Origin: Hahella sp018986435
GTDB taxonomy: Bacteria; Pseudomonadota; Gammaproteobacteria; Pseudomonadales; Oleiphilaceae
Direction of reading: 5' to 3'
DNA length: 64,000 bases
NCBI RefSeq assembly: GCF_050749805.1
Contig: NZ_CP192738.1
Location: 2,108,001 to 2,172,000, forward strand
The notes beneath the pieces were generated by a model, which ran no database searches, was not told where the DNA came from, and saw only the letters and a list, made by a program, of their open reading frames with translations. The translations under genes were made by a program, and so were the position numbers. Positions 35,033-43,248 of the stretch are shown piece by piece. Positions within the stretch are counted from its first letter, which is position 1. Each line of letters opens with the position of its first letter.

Positions 35033-35353
35033 TCAGGGCGGCCATTGAAAGCGTTTCAGGGGGATGCGTCCGTTGTGAACCTCGACGCCCTCCTGCGTTA
35101 ATGCGCTTTGCTGGCGGAAAAAAGACTTGGTTGTTGGCGGGAAAGAGATTTTTCCCTGGCTGTTGATGACCCTGTGCCAGGGAATGCTGGAGCCGTCTGG
35201 AAGCTGTTTCATGGCGTATCCCACATACCGGGACAACCCCGGCAGCCCCGCCAAGCTGGCGACTTGCCCATAGGTCGCCACTTTTCCAGGAGGAATCTGG
35301 CTGACAACGAACCAGATAGCTTGCAGTTTTTCCTGTTGGCTGAGTTCAGACAT
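35033..35353 (-). CDS. Alkyltransferase-like (Atl/YbaZ) DNA repair protein
   Basis: The 106-residue protein is the MGMT C-terminal fold (PPGKVATYGQVASLAGLPGL; RYVGYAMKQLPDGSSIPWHR). The alkyl-acceptor Cys of PCHR is replaced by Trp59 (PWHR), the hallmark of Atl proteins. They bind O6-alkylguanine tightly, flip it out and hand the lesion to nucleotide-excision repair rather than repairing it. Length and motif fit the family exactly. Together with the Ada/AlkA fusion at the left edge this is a second alkylation-damage gene in the window. It is transcribed alone after a terminator. Confidence 0.9.
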   Translation of the reverse strand: MSELSQQEKLQAIWFVVSQIPPGKVATYGQVASLAGLPGLSRYVGYAMKQLPDGSSIPWHRVINSQGKISFPPTTKSFFRQQSALTQEGVEVHNGRIPLKRFQWPP

Positions 35354-35426
35354 ATCGGCGACGCTGGTTGGGCAAGTGAATTTAATAGAGAAAGGAAGCC
35401 GGACTGCGCTTTACGGCGAGATAAAA

Positions 35427-35450
35427 AGCAAGGGGCCGAAGCCCCTTTTT
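35427..35450 (-). terminator. Terminator of the SDR gene
   Basis: On the minus strand AAGGGGC-TTCG-GCCCCTT, a UUCG-capped hairpin, is followed closely by GCTTTTT and lies directly after the SDR stop codon at 35452. T-runs occur on both sides. Confidence 0.85.
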
Positions 35451-35451
35451 G

Positions 35452-36213
35452 CTAGATACGCAGCGCCCCGTCTACTTCGATGACGCGGCCGGAAAGATAG
35501 TCGTTTTCCAGAATGAAGCTCACCGTTTGCGCAATTTCATTCGGCTGACCCATGCGACGCAAAGGAATCTGTTTGGTCATCATCTCCAGCGCTTCGGGTT
35601 TCATCGAGCCGGTCATTTCCGTTTCGATAAAGCCGGGCGCGATCGCCATACAACGAATGCCGAAGCGCGCCAATTCCTTCGCCCAGCTCACGCTCATGCC
35701 CACGACGCCGGCTTTGGCTGCGGAATAGTTGGTCTGGCCGATGTTGCCGGCGCGGGAAATACTGGAAATATTGATGATGCAGCCCTTGCGGCCGCTTTCC
35801 AGCATTTTGGCGGCGGCTTCGCGTCCACACAAAAACACGCCGGTCAAGTTCACGTCGATGACGGACTGCCATTGCTCCAGGCTCATGCGGTGAGTGACCT
35901 GGCCGTCTTTATACTTGATCAGCATACCGTCCCGCAGGATGCCGGCGTTGTTGATCAATGCATCGACGCCGCCGAAGTCCTCGGCAATTTTGGCGAACAC
36001 GCTTTCAACGTCGGCCTCTTTGGCGACGTTGCATAGATAGTACTTGGCTTCAGCGCCCAGCTCCTCGCATTTGGCGACGCTTTCCTGCAGTTTCTCTTCT
36101 GACAGGTCAATCAGCGCCAGACGGGCGCCTTTTTCTGCGAGATACAGCGCCATGGCGCGGCCCAGGCCCTGGCCGCCACCGGTAATCACAACCACAGAAT
36201 CTTTCAATTGCAT
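35452..36213 (-). CDS. SDR-family oxidoreductase, FabG-like
   Basis: The ATG at 36213 gives MQLKDSVVVITGGGQGLGRA and 253 residues; the frame extends 50 codons upstream but without coding character. The NAD(P)-binding TGGGQGLG, NNAG (INNAGILRDGM), and the catalytic Ser-Tyr-Lys set (NISSISR and NYSAAKAG) are all present. Sequence is closest to 3-oxoacyl-ACP reductase (FabG) type enzymes, acting perhaps on acetoacetyl-CoA or an acyl-ACP. It is isolated from other fatty-acid genes, so it is probably a paralogue of FabG rather than the housekeeping one. Confidence 0.85.
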   Translation of the reverse strand: MQLKDSVVVITGGGQGLGRAMALYLAEKGARLALIDLSEEKLQESVAKCEELGAEAKYYLCNVAKEADVESVFAKIAEDFGGVDALINNAGILRDGMLIKYKDGQVTHRMSLEQWQSVIDVNLTGVFLCGREAAAKMLESGRKGCIINISSISRAGNIGQTNYSAAKAGVVGMSVSWAKELARFGIRCMAIAPGFIETEMTGSMKPEALEMMTKQIPLRRMGQPNEIAQTVSFILENDYLSGRVIEVDGALRI

Positions 36214-36528
36214 AACTTGTCCCACTCTCTCGATAGTGAAAAAACAATAATCTTTGTCCGTCGCGTTGAAATAGAAATAAACAACTCCATCTATAGTAAC
36301 GACAGGTGAAGATACATACGCTTCATAGAGGGGAGCGGACCGCCAGGGGCGGGACTCCTCCACGCTGAATTACCGCTTACTATATTGAATTATATGGTGT
36401 TCTAGGGTTTGCGGCTGCGCCGGGAGGCGCTCGTAAAGCCAGTATTATGGCAGTAATTTCGCCGACCACCAAACGGTCCAGGAACCGATTTCCACCTGCA
36501 TAACACTGGCTGATGTAACGACGGAATC
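36214..36528. other. Intergenic between SDR and fxsA
   Basis: 315 bases with no supported gene. It must hold the promoters of both divergent genes; no obvious operator repeat. Confidence 0.45.
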
Positions 36529-37035
36529 ATGCTAAGAAGAATACCTTTTCTTATCCCCATCATTGCGCTCATTGAGATTTATCTGATCATTGAAGTTGGC
36601 GGAGCCATTGGCTTCTGGCCGACTGTATCGATTTTTATCGTCACCGGAATTATCGGCGTGACCATGTTGCGACGGCAGGGATTTTCTTTGCTGAGCAGTC
36701 TGCAGGCGAAAATGCAGGCGGGCGAGGTTCCTGCGGGAGAAATGCTGGAAGGCGTCGCGCTGCTAATTGGCGGAGCCATGCTGGTGACGCCGGGCTTTTT
36801 GACCGATTTCATGGGATTCCTTCTGTTGACGCCGTTGACGCGCAAGTTGCTCATCGGCCGTATTGGCGGCGCGTTGTTGCGTAGCGGGCGAGTAGTAAGC
36901 CGCGGTTATAGTCAAACGACCTATTCTTCGACCTCTGAACGGGATGGCGCTTTCCGCGGAGATCCCTCTGGCGGCCCACGGCAAGGCGCTGGCGGGGATA
37001 AAGTGATTGAAGGCGAGTACACTCGAGAGGACTAG
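36529..37035 (+). CDS. fxsA: FxsA family membrane protein
   Basis: The 168-residue protein begins MLRRIPFLIPIIALIEIYLI and matches the FxsA family: four membrane segments in the first 120 residues (FWPTVSIFIVTGIIGVTMLRR; ALLIGGAMLVTPGFLTDFMG) and a polar, Gly-rich C-terminal tail. In E. coli FxsA limits phage T7 exclusion by the F plasmid PifA. It lies about 170 bases upstream of groES, the arrangement seen in E. coli and Pseudomonas. No signal peptide cleavage site is seen. Confidence 0.9.
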   Translation: MLRRIPFLIPIIALIEIYLIIEVGGAIGFWPTVSIFIVTGIIGVTMLRRQGFSLLSSLQAKMQAGEVPAGEMLEGVALLIGGAMLVTPGFLTDFMGFLLLTPLTRKLLIGRIGGALLRSGRVVSRGYSQTTYSSTSERDGAFRGDPSGGPRQGAGGDKVIEGEYTRED

Positions 37036-37066
37036 GAAAAAAATTTAAAAAAATTATAGCCGGGGT

Positions 37067-37094
37067 GTTGAAATCCTCGCCCCGGGCCCCATTT
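37067..37094 (+). promoter_or_regulatory. Heat-shock sigma32 promoter of groESL
   Basis: GTTGAAA, 13 bases, CCCCATTT. Compared with consensus CTTGAAA and CCCCATNT this is off by a single base. It lies 112 bases before the groES start, the expected distance, and downstream of an A/T-rich stretch. Confidence 0.85.
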
Positions 37095-37205
37095 AAACCT
37101 CCACAATTTAAGCACTCGGCGTTCCTGGTCCAACCCGGATGTCCGGCTGCTGTTTAAAACCAAAAAGTCAGCTAGTTAAATGTTCTAACTGGGAGAAAAA
37201 GCGAA

Positions 37206-37496
37206 ATGAAAATTCGTCCGTTACACGAACGTGTTGTCGTGCGCCGTAAGGAAGAAGAGACCAAAACTGCCGGTGGTATCGTATTGCCCGGCAATGCGGC
37301 AGAAAAGCCTTCACAGGGTGAAGTTCTGGCTGTGGGCGAAGGCCGTATTTTGGATAATGGCGATGTCCGTCCGTTGGCGGTCAAAGTCGGTGACAAGGTG
37401 GTTTTCGGCCAGTATGCCGGCAGCACCGTTAAGATTGATGGCGAAGAGCTGTTGATCATGAGCGAAAGCGACATCTTCGGCGTAGTCGAAGGCTAA
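37206..37496 (+). CDS. groES: Co-chaperonin GroES
   Basis: The 96-residue product carries GroES signatures (MKIRPLHERVVVRRKEEETK, TAGGIVLPGNAAEKP, mobile-loop region; VVFGQYAGSTVKIDGEELLI; C-terminal VEG). It caps the GroEL ring and changes its cavity during protein folding. It is first gene of the groES-groEL operon, 53 bases upstream of groEL, driven by the heat-shock promoter at 37067. Shine-Dalgarno GGGAGA precedes the ATG. Confidence 0.98.
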   Translation: MKIRPLHERVVVRRKEEETKTAGGIVLPGNAAEKPSQGEVLAVGEGRILDNGDVRPLAVKVGDKVVFGQYAGSTVKIDGEELLIMSESDIFGVVEG

Positions 37497-37549
37497 CACT
37501 CCGAAACTAAAGACTTTTGTCATCAACTAACAAGTAATGGGATTTTGTT

Positions 37550-39199
37550 ATGGCAGCTAAAGACGTTAAATTTGGCGATTCCGCGCGTAAGCGCATGGTG
37601 GCGGGCGTTAATACCCTGGCCGACGCAGTTAAAGTCACTTTGGGTCCAAAAGGCCGCAACGTGGTTCTGGACAAGTCCTTCGGCGCGCCTACCGTCACTA
37701 AAGACGGTGTGTCCGTAGCTAAAGAAATTGAACTGAAAGACAAGTTCGAAAACATGGGTGCGCAAATGGTTAAGGAAGTTGCTTCCAAAACCAACGATGA
37801 AGCGGGCGACGGCACCACCACTGCAACTGTACTGGCTCAGGCGATCCTGAACGAAGGCCTGAAGTCCGTTGCAGCGGGCATGAACCCAATGGACCTGAAG
37901 CGCGGCATCGACAAAGCCGTTATCGCTGCGGTCAAAGAAATCAAGAACATCTCCCGTCCTTGCGAAGACTCCAAGTCCATCGCCCAGGTTGGCACCATCT
38001 CCGCCAACAGCGATGAGCGCATCGGCAACATTATTGCTGAAGCCATGGAAAAAGTTGGTAAGGAAGGCGTTATCACTGTTGAAGAAGGCAGTGGTCTGGA
38101 AGACGAGCTGGACGTGGTTGAAGGTATGCAATTCGACCGTGGCTACCTGTCCGCCTACTTCGTAAACAACCAGGACAGCATGAGCGCTGAACTGGAAGAT
38201 CCTTTCATCCTGCTGGTTGACAAGAAGATCTCCAACATCCGCGAAATGCTGCCTGTACTGGAAGCAGTAGCTAAGTCCTCCAAGCCTCTGCTGGTGATCT
38301 CTGAAGATCTGGAAGGCGAAGCGCTGGCGACTCTGGTTGTTAACAACATGCGCGGAATCGTGAAAGTTGCGGCGGTTAAAGCGCCTGGCTTTGGCGATCG
38401 TCGTAAAGAAATGCTGCAGGATATCGCTATCCTGACTGGCGGCACCGTTATCTCCGAAGAAGTCGGCCTGAACCTGGAAGGCGCTACTCTGGATGACCTG
38501 GGCACCGCTAAGCGCGTTGTAGTTACTAAAGAAAACACCACTATCATCGACGGCGCTGGCGCTAAGAGCGACATTGAAGCGCGCGTTGCGCAAATCCGTC
38601 GTCAAATCGAAGAAACTTCTTCCGATTACGACCGTGAGAAGCTGCAAGAGCGTGTTGCCAAACTGGCTGGCGGCGTAGCCGTTATCAAAGTTGGCGCAGC
38701 GACTGAAGTGGAAATGAAAGAGAAGAAAGCCCGCGTTGAAGACGCGCTGCACTCCACCCGCGCTGCGGTTGAAGAAGGCGTGGTGCCTGGCGGCGGCGTA
38801 GCCCTGGTGCGCGCACTGCAGGCCGTTTCTGACCTGACTGGCGACAACGCTGATCAGAACGTAGGCATCAACCTGCTGCGTCGCGCGATGGAAGCTCCTC
38901 TGCGTCAGATCGTCGCTAACGCTGGCGGCGAGCCTTCCGTAGTTGTGGACAAAGTCCGTCAGGGCGAAGGTGCATTCGGCTACAATGCCGGCACTGAAGT
39001 TTACGGCGACATGCTGGAAATGGGTATTCTGGATCCTGCGAAAGTTACCCGTACCGCACTGCAGTCCGCTGCGTCTATTGCTGGTCTGATGATCACTACC
39101 GAGTGTATGGTTTCTGACCTGCCTGAAGACGACAAGAAAGGCGGCATGCCAGACATGGGCGGCATGGGTGGAATGGGTGGCATGGGCGGCATGATGTAA
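37550..39199 (+). CDS. groEL: Chaperonin GroEL
   Basis: The 549-residue protein is a full-length GroEL: N-terminal MAAKDVKFGDSARKRMVAGV, ATP-binding TLGPKGRNVVLDKSFGAP, DGTTTATVLAQAI with the catalytic Asp, apical domain, and the C-terminal GGM repeat tail (GGMGGMGGMGGMM). It forms the tetradecameric folding chamber. Codon use is biased to the preferred set of a highly expressed gene. Single copy in the window; it ends at a strong terminator. Confidence 0.98.
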   Translation: MAAKDVKFGDSARKRMVAGVNTLADAVKVTLGPKGRNVVLDKSFGAPTVTKDGVSVAKEIELKDKFENMGAQMVKEVASKTNDEAGDGTTTATVLAQAILNEGLKSVAAGMNPMDLKRGIDKAVIAAVKEIKNISRPCEDSKSIAQVGTISANSDERIGNIIAEAMEKVGKEGVITVEEGSGLEDELDVVEGMQFDRGYLSAYFVNNQDSMSAELEDPFILLVDKKISNIREMLPVLEAVAKSSKPLLVISEDLEGEALATLVVNNMRGIVKVAAVKAPGFGDRRKEMLQDIAILTGGTVISEEVGLNLEGATLDDLGTAKRVVVTKENTTIIDGAGAKSDIEARVAQIRRQIEETSSDYDREKLQERVAKLAGGVAVIKVGAATEVEMKEKKARVEDALHSTRAAVEEGVVPGGGVALVRALQAVSDLTGDNADQNVGINLLRRAMEAPLRQIVANAGGEPSVVVDKVRQGEGAFGYNAGTEVYGDMLEMGILDPAKVTRTALQSAASIAGLMITTECMVSDLPEDDKKGGMPDMGGMGGMGGMGGMM

Positions 39200-39224
39200 T
39201 CATCCCCCATAACGCTCCCGCGGA

Positions 39225-39252
39225 AAAAACCCGGCTTCGGCCGGGTTTTTTT
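39225..39252 (+). terminator. Terminator of groESL operon
   Basis: AACCCGGC-TTCG-GCCGGGTT hairpin with A-run before and T-run after, 26 bases past the groEL stop. Confidence 0.93.
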
Positions 39253-39579
39253 ATGGCGCGAAGAACCTGACGCGGATGGTGGGGTCTATTAAGAATGTTT
39301 AACCTCAAACTCGTTGCCAATGTTGCAAATATTCTTTAGAAAACACTGCTATGCTTTTGTTACCATGTAAAAATTTTATAGCCTGTATTTTGAGGCGAAG
39401 ATAAAAGTATTCTGCTGTTCGCGACAGTCGTCTTAAACCTCCCGGAGGCGGAGCCCGGTCAGTGATAATGGCCGCCGAGGCTTGGCGTAGTAGGGTTTGT
39501 CGATTCAACAATTAGAATGTAGTCCATTGCGCGTATGCATATGCTCAGTGGTTGATTGGGAAGGTTGTAGGCCAAAGAA
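39253..39579. other. Intergenic before gspN
   Basis: About 330 bases without a supported gene. It should contain the promoter of gspN-gspC-gspD. I see no repeat. Confidence 0.4.
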
Positions 39580-40329
39580 GTGATAAAAAAAATTGTGGGA
39601 TTGGTTATTATTGGCGGCCTGACCTATCTGGCGGGGTTGGTATTACTCGTGCCCGTAGAGTTTGTGTGGCGTCAGGCCGGCGTTCCCGCCAACCAACTTC
39701 CTGTGCGGGTGCAGAAGCTGCAAGGCACGCTTTGGGAAGGCAAAGCGCTGATTTCTCATTCTTGGGCCACCGGCGTGCTGGATTGGGATGTTTATCCATC
39801 TGGCCTGCTAATGATGGGCGACGCTCTGGCGCTGAATTTTCGCGCCAACAAAATCGATATTGACGCCAAAGCCGCACTGGATGGATTTGATCAAGTCCGG
39901 GTGCTTGCTGACGGTTCTCTGGATCTTGCGGCGCTTGCGCCGGCATTGCGCCGCCATCGTCTGAATCTGAGCGGAGAGCTGAAGATAAGCGGCTTGGATG
40001 TGACGCTGGACACCAATATGGGTCTTCCTGTGCGAGCTTCAGGGCGAGCGCAGTGGGCGGGCGGACCGGTTACTTATCCGATGGGCCGGGAAAATAAGAC
40101 CGCCACAATGCCTCCGTTGCAGGGGCTGATTAAACAGGAGGGTGAGGAAATTCACCTGGAAGTACTGGATAGCACGGAAAACAAACCCGTTATGAGCGCT
40201 CAGGTAACGCGGGACGGCACGGCGAAGATACAAATTCGCAAACGGTTGCTGGACCTGGCGGGCGCGCCCTGGAGTAAACAGGCGAATCCTGACGACATTG
40301 TTTTCCGGGTACAGCAACGGATACTTTAA
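39580..40329 (+). CDS. gspN: Type II secretion system protein N
   Basis: The GTG start gives 249 residues with one N-terminal membrane anchor (KKIVGLVIIGGLTYLAGLVLLV). The rest is a periplasmic beta-rich domain (VQKLQGTLWEGKALI; LSGELKISGLDVTLDTNMG), as in GspN. GspN is an accessory inner-membrane component of the type II secretion system of some species. It is 6 bases upstream of gspC and is cotranscribed. In many genomes gspN sits last in the gsp operon; here it leads a short N-C-D set. Confidence 0.87.
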   Translation: MIKKIVGLVIIGGLTYLAGLVLLVPVEFVWRQAGVPANQLPVRVQKLQGTLWEGKALISHSWATGVLDWDVYPSGLLMMGDALALNFRANKIDIDAKAALDGFDQVRVLADGSLDLAALAPALRRHRLNLSGELKISGLDVTLDTNMGLPVRASGRAQWAGGPVTYPMGRENKTATMPPLQGLIKQEGEEIHLEVLDSTENKPVMSAQVTRDGTAKIQIRKRLLDLAGAPWSKQANPDDIVFRVQQRIL

Positions 40330-40335
40330 CGACCC

Positions 40336-41172
40336 ATGTTGACAGGCCATATTACTAAGATAACCTGGGTGCTCTTGCTCGCCATAGTCGTAACGCTTGC
40401 GTGGCAAGCCGCAAGAGTGACCTGGGGCGTTTGGGTGGGAACCCCGGACATTATCGTCATGCCGGTGGGCGGTGTGGCGAATGCAAACAAGAATCAGGCG
40501 ATGCAGGCCAACTATCCTGCATGGAATTTATTCGGCAAGGCGGAAGATGCCTCCGCTAAAAAGGCGTTGAGCCAAGTGGACGCGCCAATCACTGCCTTAA
40601 GACTGGACCTGTATGGGGTCGTAGTCGGCGGTGAAGAGGGCGGATCAGGCGCTATCATTGCGGAAAAGGGAAAATCGGCCGAATATTATCGTATTAATGA
40701 AATGCTGCCAGGCGGAGCCAAATTGTCAGCAGTGTTTCCTGATCATGTGTTGATCAGTCGGAATGGCGCCTTGGAGAAGCTGGCGTTTGACGATTCCGTC
40801 GCTGTGGCGGGCAGCGCTATCGAACAGGTGGCGAGACCTAAAAACACTGGCGGAATTGACTCTCCCGAAGAGTTTGTCAGCGTCGCGCAGAAGAGATTGG
40901 AGGAAGATCCGCGCGGAGCCTTGGCTTCGGTGGGTCTGGCGCCAGTGAGTAGCGGCGAAGGAGCGTCCGGCTACCAGTATGATGGCAATAACCCAATGTT
41001 GGGCGCCATGAACCTGCAGAAAGGGGATGTGATTCGTTCGGTGAACGGTCATACCCTTGGCAACATCGAGCAGGATAGACAGATGATTCAGCAGCTGTAT
41101 GAAAGCGGCATGCTGGAGGTGGAAATAGAACGGGATGGGGCGACTTTCACTATCAGTTACCCATTACGCTGA
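40336..41172 (+). CDS. gspC: Type II secretion system protein C
   Basis: The 278-residue protein has a short cytoplasmic tail, one membrane helix (TWVLLLAIVVTLAWQA), the periplasmic homology region (about 60-140; LDLYGVVVGGEEGGSGAIIA) and a C-terminal PDZ domain (about 205-278; LGAMNLQKGDVIRSVNGHTL). GspC links the inner-membrane platform to the GspD secretin and helps choose substrates. The ordering N-C-D and the 6-base gap to gspN support one transcript. Confidence 0.92.
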   Translation: MLTGHITKITWVLLLAIVVTLAWQAARVTWGVWVGTPDIIVMPVGGVANANKNQAMQANYPAWNLFGKAEDASAKKALSQVDAPITALRLDLYGVVVGGEEGGSGAIIAEKGKSAEYYRINEMLPGGAKLSAVFPDHVLISRNGALEKLAFDDSVAVAGSAIEQVARPKNTGGIDSPEEFVSVAQKRLEEDPRGALASVGLAPVSSGEGASGYQYDGNNPMLGAMNLQKGDVIRSVNGHTLGNIEQDRQMIQQLYESGMLEVEIERDGATFTISYPLR

Positions 41173-41235
41173 GCCAGTTACCCGCTGCGCTAAGCGACTT
41201 CCTCAAAGTAATGAAAATCAAAAAAAGATTGTTGA

Positions 41236-43179
41236 ATGGACATGAAACATTTTAGAGCCTTTACATTTGCCTGGTTGTTGATTGCGGGTTTTTTCTCCGG
41301 CGTGGCGGGGGCCGAAGATCAGACATGGAAGGTCAACCTTAAAGACGCTGATATCCGCGCCTTCATTACTCAAATCGCCGACATCACCGGCTACAGCTTT
41401 GTAGTCGACCCCAGGGTGAAAGGCAAAGTCACCGTGGTCTCGAACGCCGCCATGGGGCGTGATGAAGTCTACGAAATGTTTCTTTCCGTGTTGAACGTAC
41501 ATGGCTTCGCGGCGATTCCTTCCGAGGGAATCATCAAAATTGTGCAGCAGAACGAGGCCAAGCAAACCGCGGAGAACACCTCGATTTTTAAGACGGTGCC
41601 GCAGGAGCAGTTGGTGACCCGGGTCATTCAGGTCAAAAACGCCAACGCCCTTGAGCTGGTGCCGATTCTGCGTCCAATGGTGGCCAAATATGGACACCTT
41701 GCCGGCGTCGCCGCCGCCAACGCTCTGATTATCAGTGATCACGTTAATAACATCGCCCGTATTGAGCGCATTGTCAGTGAGCTCGACAGCCCCTCTAACT
41801 ATCAACTTGAAGTCATTCAGCTGAAAGACGCCTGGGTTGGCGACATGGTTAAGTTGTTAGAAGAGCTGGCCCCTTCCGAGCTGGGTAAAGGCGCGCCAAA
41901 AGGGCCCGCCAACAAGTTCAGCGTTGTAGCCGACGAGCGTAGCAACCGTCTGATTCTGAAAGGCGACGAAAACTTCCGTGACAAAATGCGCCTTCTTATC
42001 GCCAAGCTGGATCAGCCTGCGGCAGTAAGCGGCACCACCAAGGTTATCAATTTGCGTCATGCAGACGCAGAAGCACTGGCTGAGTTGCTGAAAGGCCTGA
42101 TGGGCGATATTGCCCCTGCAAAAGGCGAGGGCGCGGCAGCAGCCCCTGGCGGCGGCAAAGTCAGCATCTATCCTGATGAAGGATTGAATGCGCTGGTTGT
42201 GCGCGCAGAGCCTTCCATGATGAAAGAGATCGAGGCAATCGTTCAGCAGTTGGATGTGCGTCGTGCGCAAGTATTGATCGAAGCTGCGATTGTGGAAATC
42301 AGCGATGGCCTGAGTCGCCAGTTGGGCGTGCAGATGGCCGCTGGGGATTTGACTGGCAAGTCTGGTCCGGCCACCGTTACTAACTTCACCAACGTGGGCA
42401 TTTCCGCCTCGGCGATACTGGCGGCGATCGCCAGCAACTCTACGCCTTCCATTGGTGGCGATATCGCTGCCGTGGCGATTGGCGAGGCTGACGGCAAGAA
42501 AGGTTGGGGCGCCTTGATTCAGGCATTGGGCACCAGCGGGCAGGCTAACCTGTTGTCCACGCCAAGCATCATCACTATGGATAACCTGCAGTCTGAAATT
42601 ATCGTTGGTCAGAACGTGCCTTTCCGTACCGGACAGACCGGCACGGGCACCGACGGCACCAGCAACCCGTTCACTACTATTGAGCGTCAGGACGTCGGCT
42701 TGACCTTGCGTGTGACGCCAAGCATCAGTGATGGCGATCTGGTCAGATTGGAAATCGAACAGGAAACCTCTTCCATTGCGCCTTCCAACGAAAGCGCGTC
42801 GGATATCATCACCAATAAGCGTCAGATCAAGACCTCCGTCTTGGCGGACAATGCCGAAACTATCGTGCTGGGTGGTCTGATGAGCGAGAACTACAAGCTG
42901 TCAGAAGCCAAGGTGCCGCTGCTGGGGGATATCCCGCTGTTAGGCGCGCTGTTCCGCAGCACCAAGCGCGAAAAAGACAAGCAAAACCTTCTCGTGTTCC
43001 TGCGCCCGACTATTCTGCGCAACAAGGAAGAAGCCAAGAAGGCGAGCCAGGATAAGTATGATCAACTGTGGGAGCTTAACTTGAGCATCAAACGCGATCA
43101 TAAAGGCGATAAGCATGCAGAGACCATGATCAAGCCTTCTATGGATAGCGTATACAGAGAGAACGCGTTCGAGCAGTAG
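41236..43179 (+). CDS. gspD: Type II secretion outer-membrane secretin GspD
   Basis: The 647-residue protein has a signal peptide (FTFAWLLIAGFFSGVAGA), N0 domain (DADIRAFITQIADITGYSFV), N1-N3 repeats (about 100-330; IIRISDHV-like segments, IEAAIVEISDGLSRQLGVQ) and the C-terminal secretin gate (VPLLGDIPLLGALFRSTKRE; KQNLLVFLRPTIL). It forms the outer-membrane pore of the type II system. The other gsp genes (E to M) are not in the window, so they are elsewhere. 63 bases after gspC; a GC-rich hairpin follows. Confidence 0.96.
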   Translation: MDMKHFRAFTFAWLLIAGFFSGVAGAEDQTWKVNLKDADIRAFITQIADITGYSFVVDPRVKGKVTVVSNAAMGRDEVYEMFLSVLNVHGFAAIPSEGIIKIVQQNEAKQTAENTSIFKTVPQEQLVTRVIQVKNANALELVPILRPMVAKYGHLAGVAAANALIISDHVNNIARIERIVSELDSPSNYQLEVIQLKDAWVGDMVKLLEELAPSELGKGAPKGPANKFSVVADERSNRLILKGDENFRDKMRLLIAKLDQPAAVSGTTKVINLRHADAEALAELLKGLMGDIAPAKGEGAAAAPGGGKVSIYPDEGLNALVVRAEPSMMKEIEAIVQQLDVRRAQVLIEAAIVEISDGLSRQLGVQMAAGDLTGKSGPATVTNFTNVGISASAILAAIASNSTPSIGGDIAAVAIGEADGKKGWGALIQALGTSGQANLLSTPSIITMDNLQSEIIVGQNVPFRTGQTGTGTDGTSNPFTTIERQDVGLTLRVTPSISDGDLVRLEIEQETSSIAPSNESASDIITNKRQIKTSVLADNAETIVLGGLMSENYKLSEAKVPLLGDIPLLGALFRSTKREKDKQNLLVFLRPTILRNKEEAKKASQDKYDQLWELNLSIKRDHKGDKHAETMIKPSMDSVYRENAFEQ

Positions 43180-43192
43180 TACTTCTCAGTTC

Positions 43193-43218
43193 AGGCGGCG
43201 GACAGGCTCCGCCGCCTT
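43193..43218 (+). terminator. Hairpin after gspD
   Basis: AGGCGGCGGA/TCCGCCGCCT, a perfect 10-bp stem with a 5-base loop, 14 bases past the gspD stop. Only a weak T-rich stretch follows, so termination is probable but not certain; it also lies in the gap to the convergent protease gene. Confidence 0.6.
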
Positions 43219-43248
43219 GCGCCTGATTCCTTCCTTTTCCTCTTTTTT

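Noticed and set aside
37523..38752. 409-codon frame opposite groEL
   Set aside because: Shadow created by the biased codons of groEL; well-known artefact.
41218..41805. Long frame opposite gspD
   Set aside because: Mirror frame of a highly coding strand; no independent start signal.
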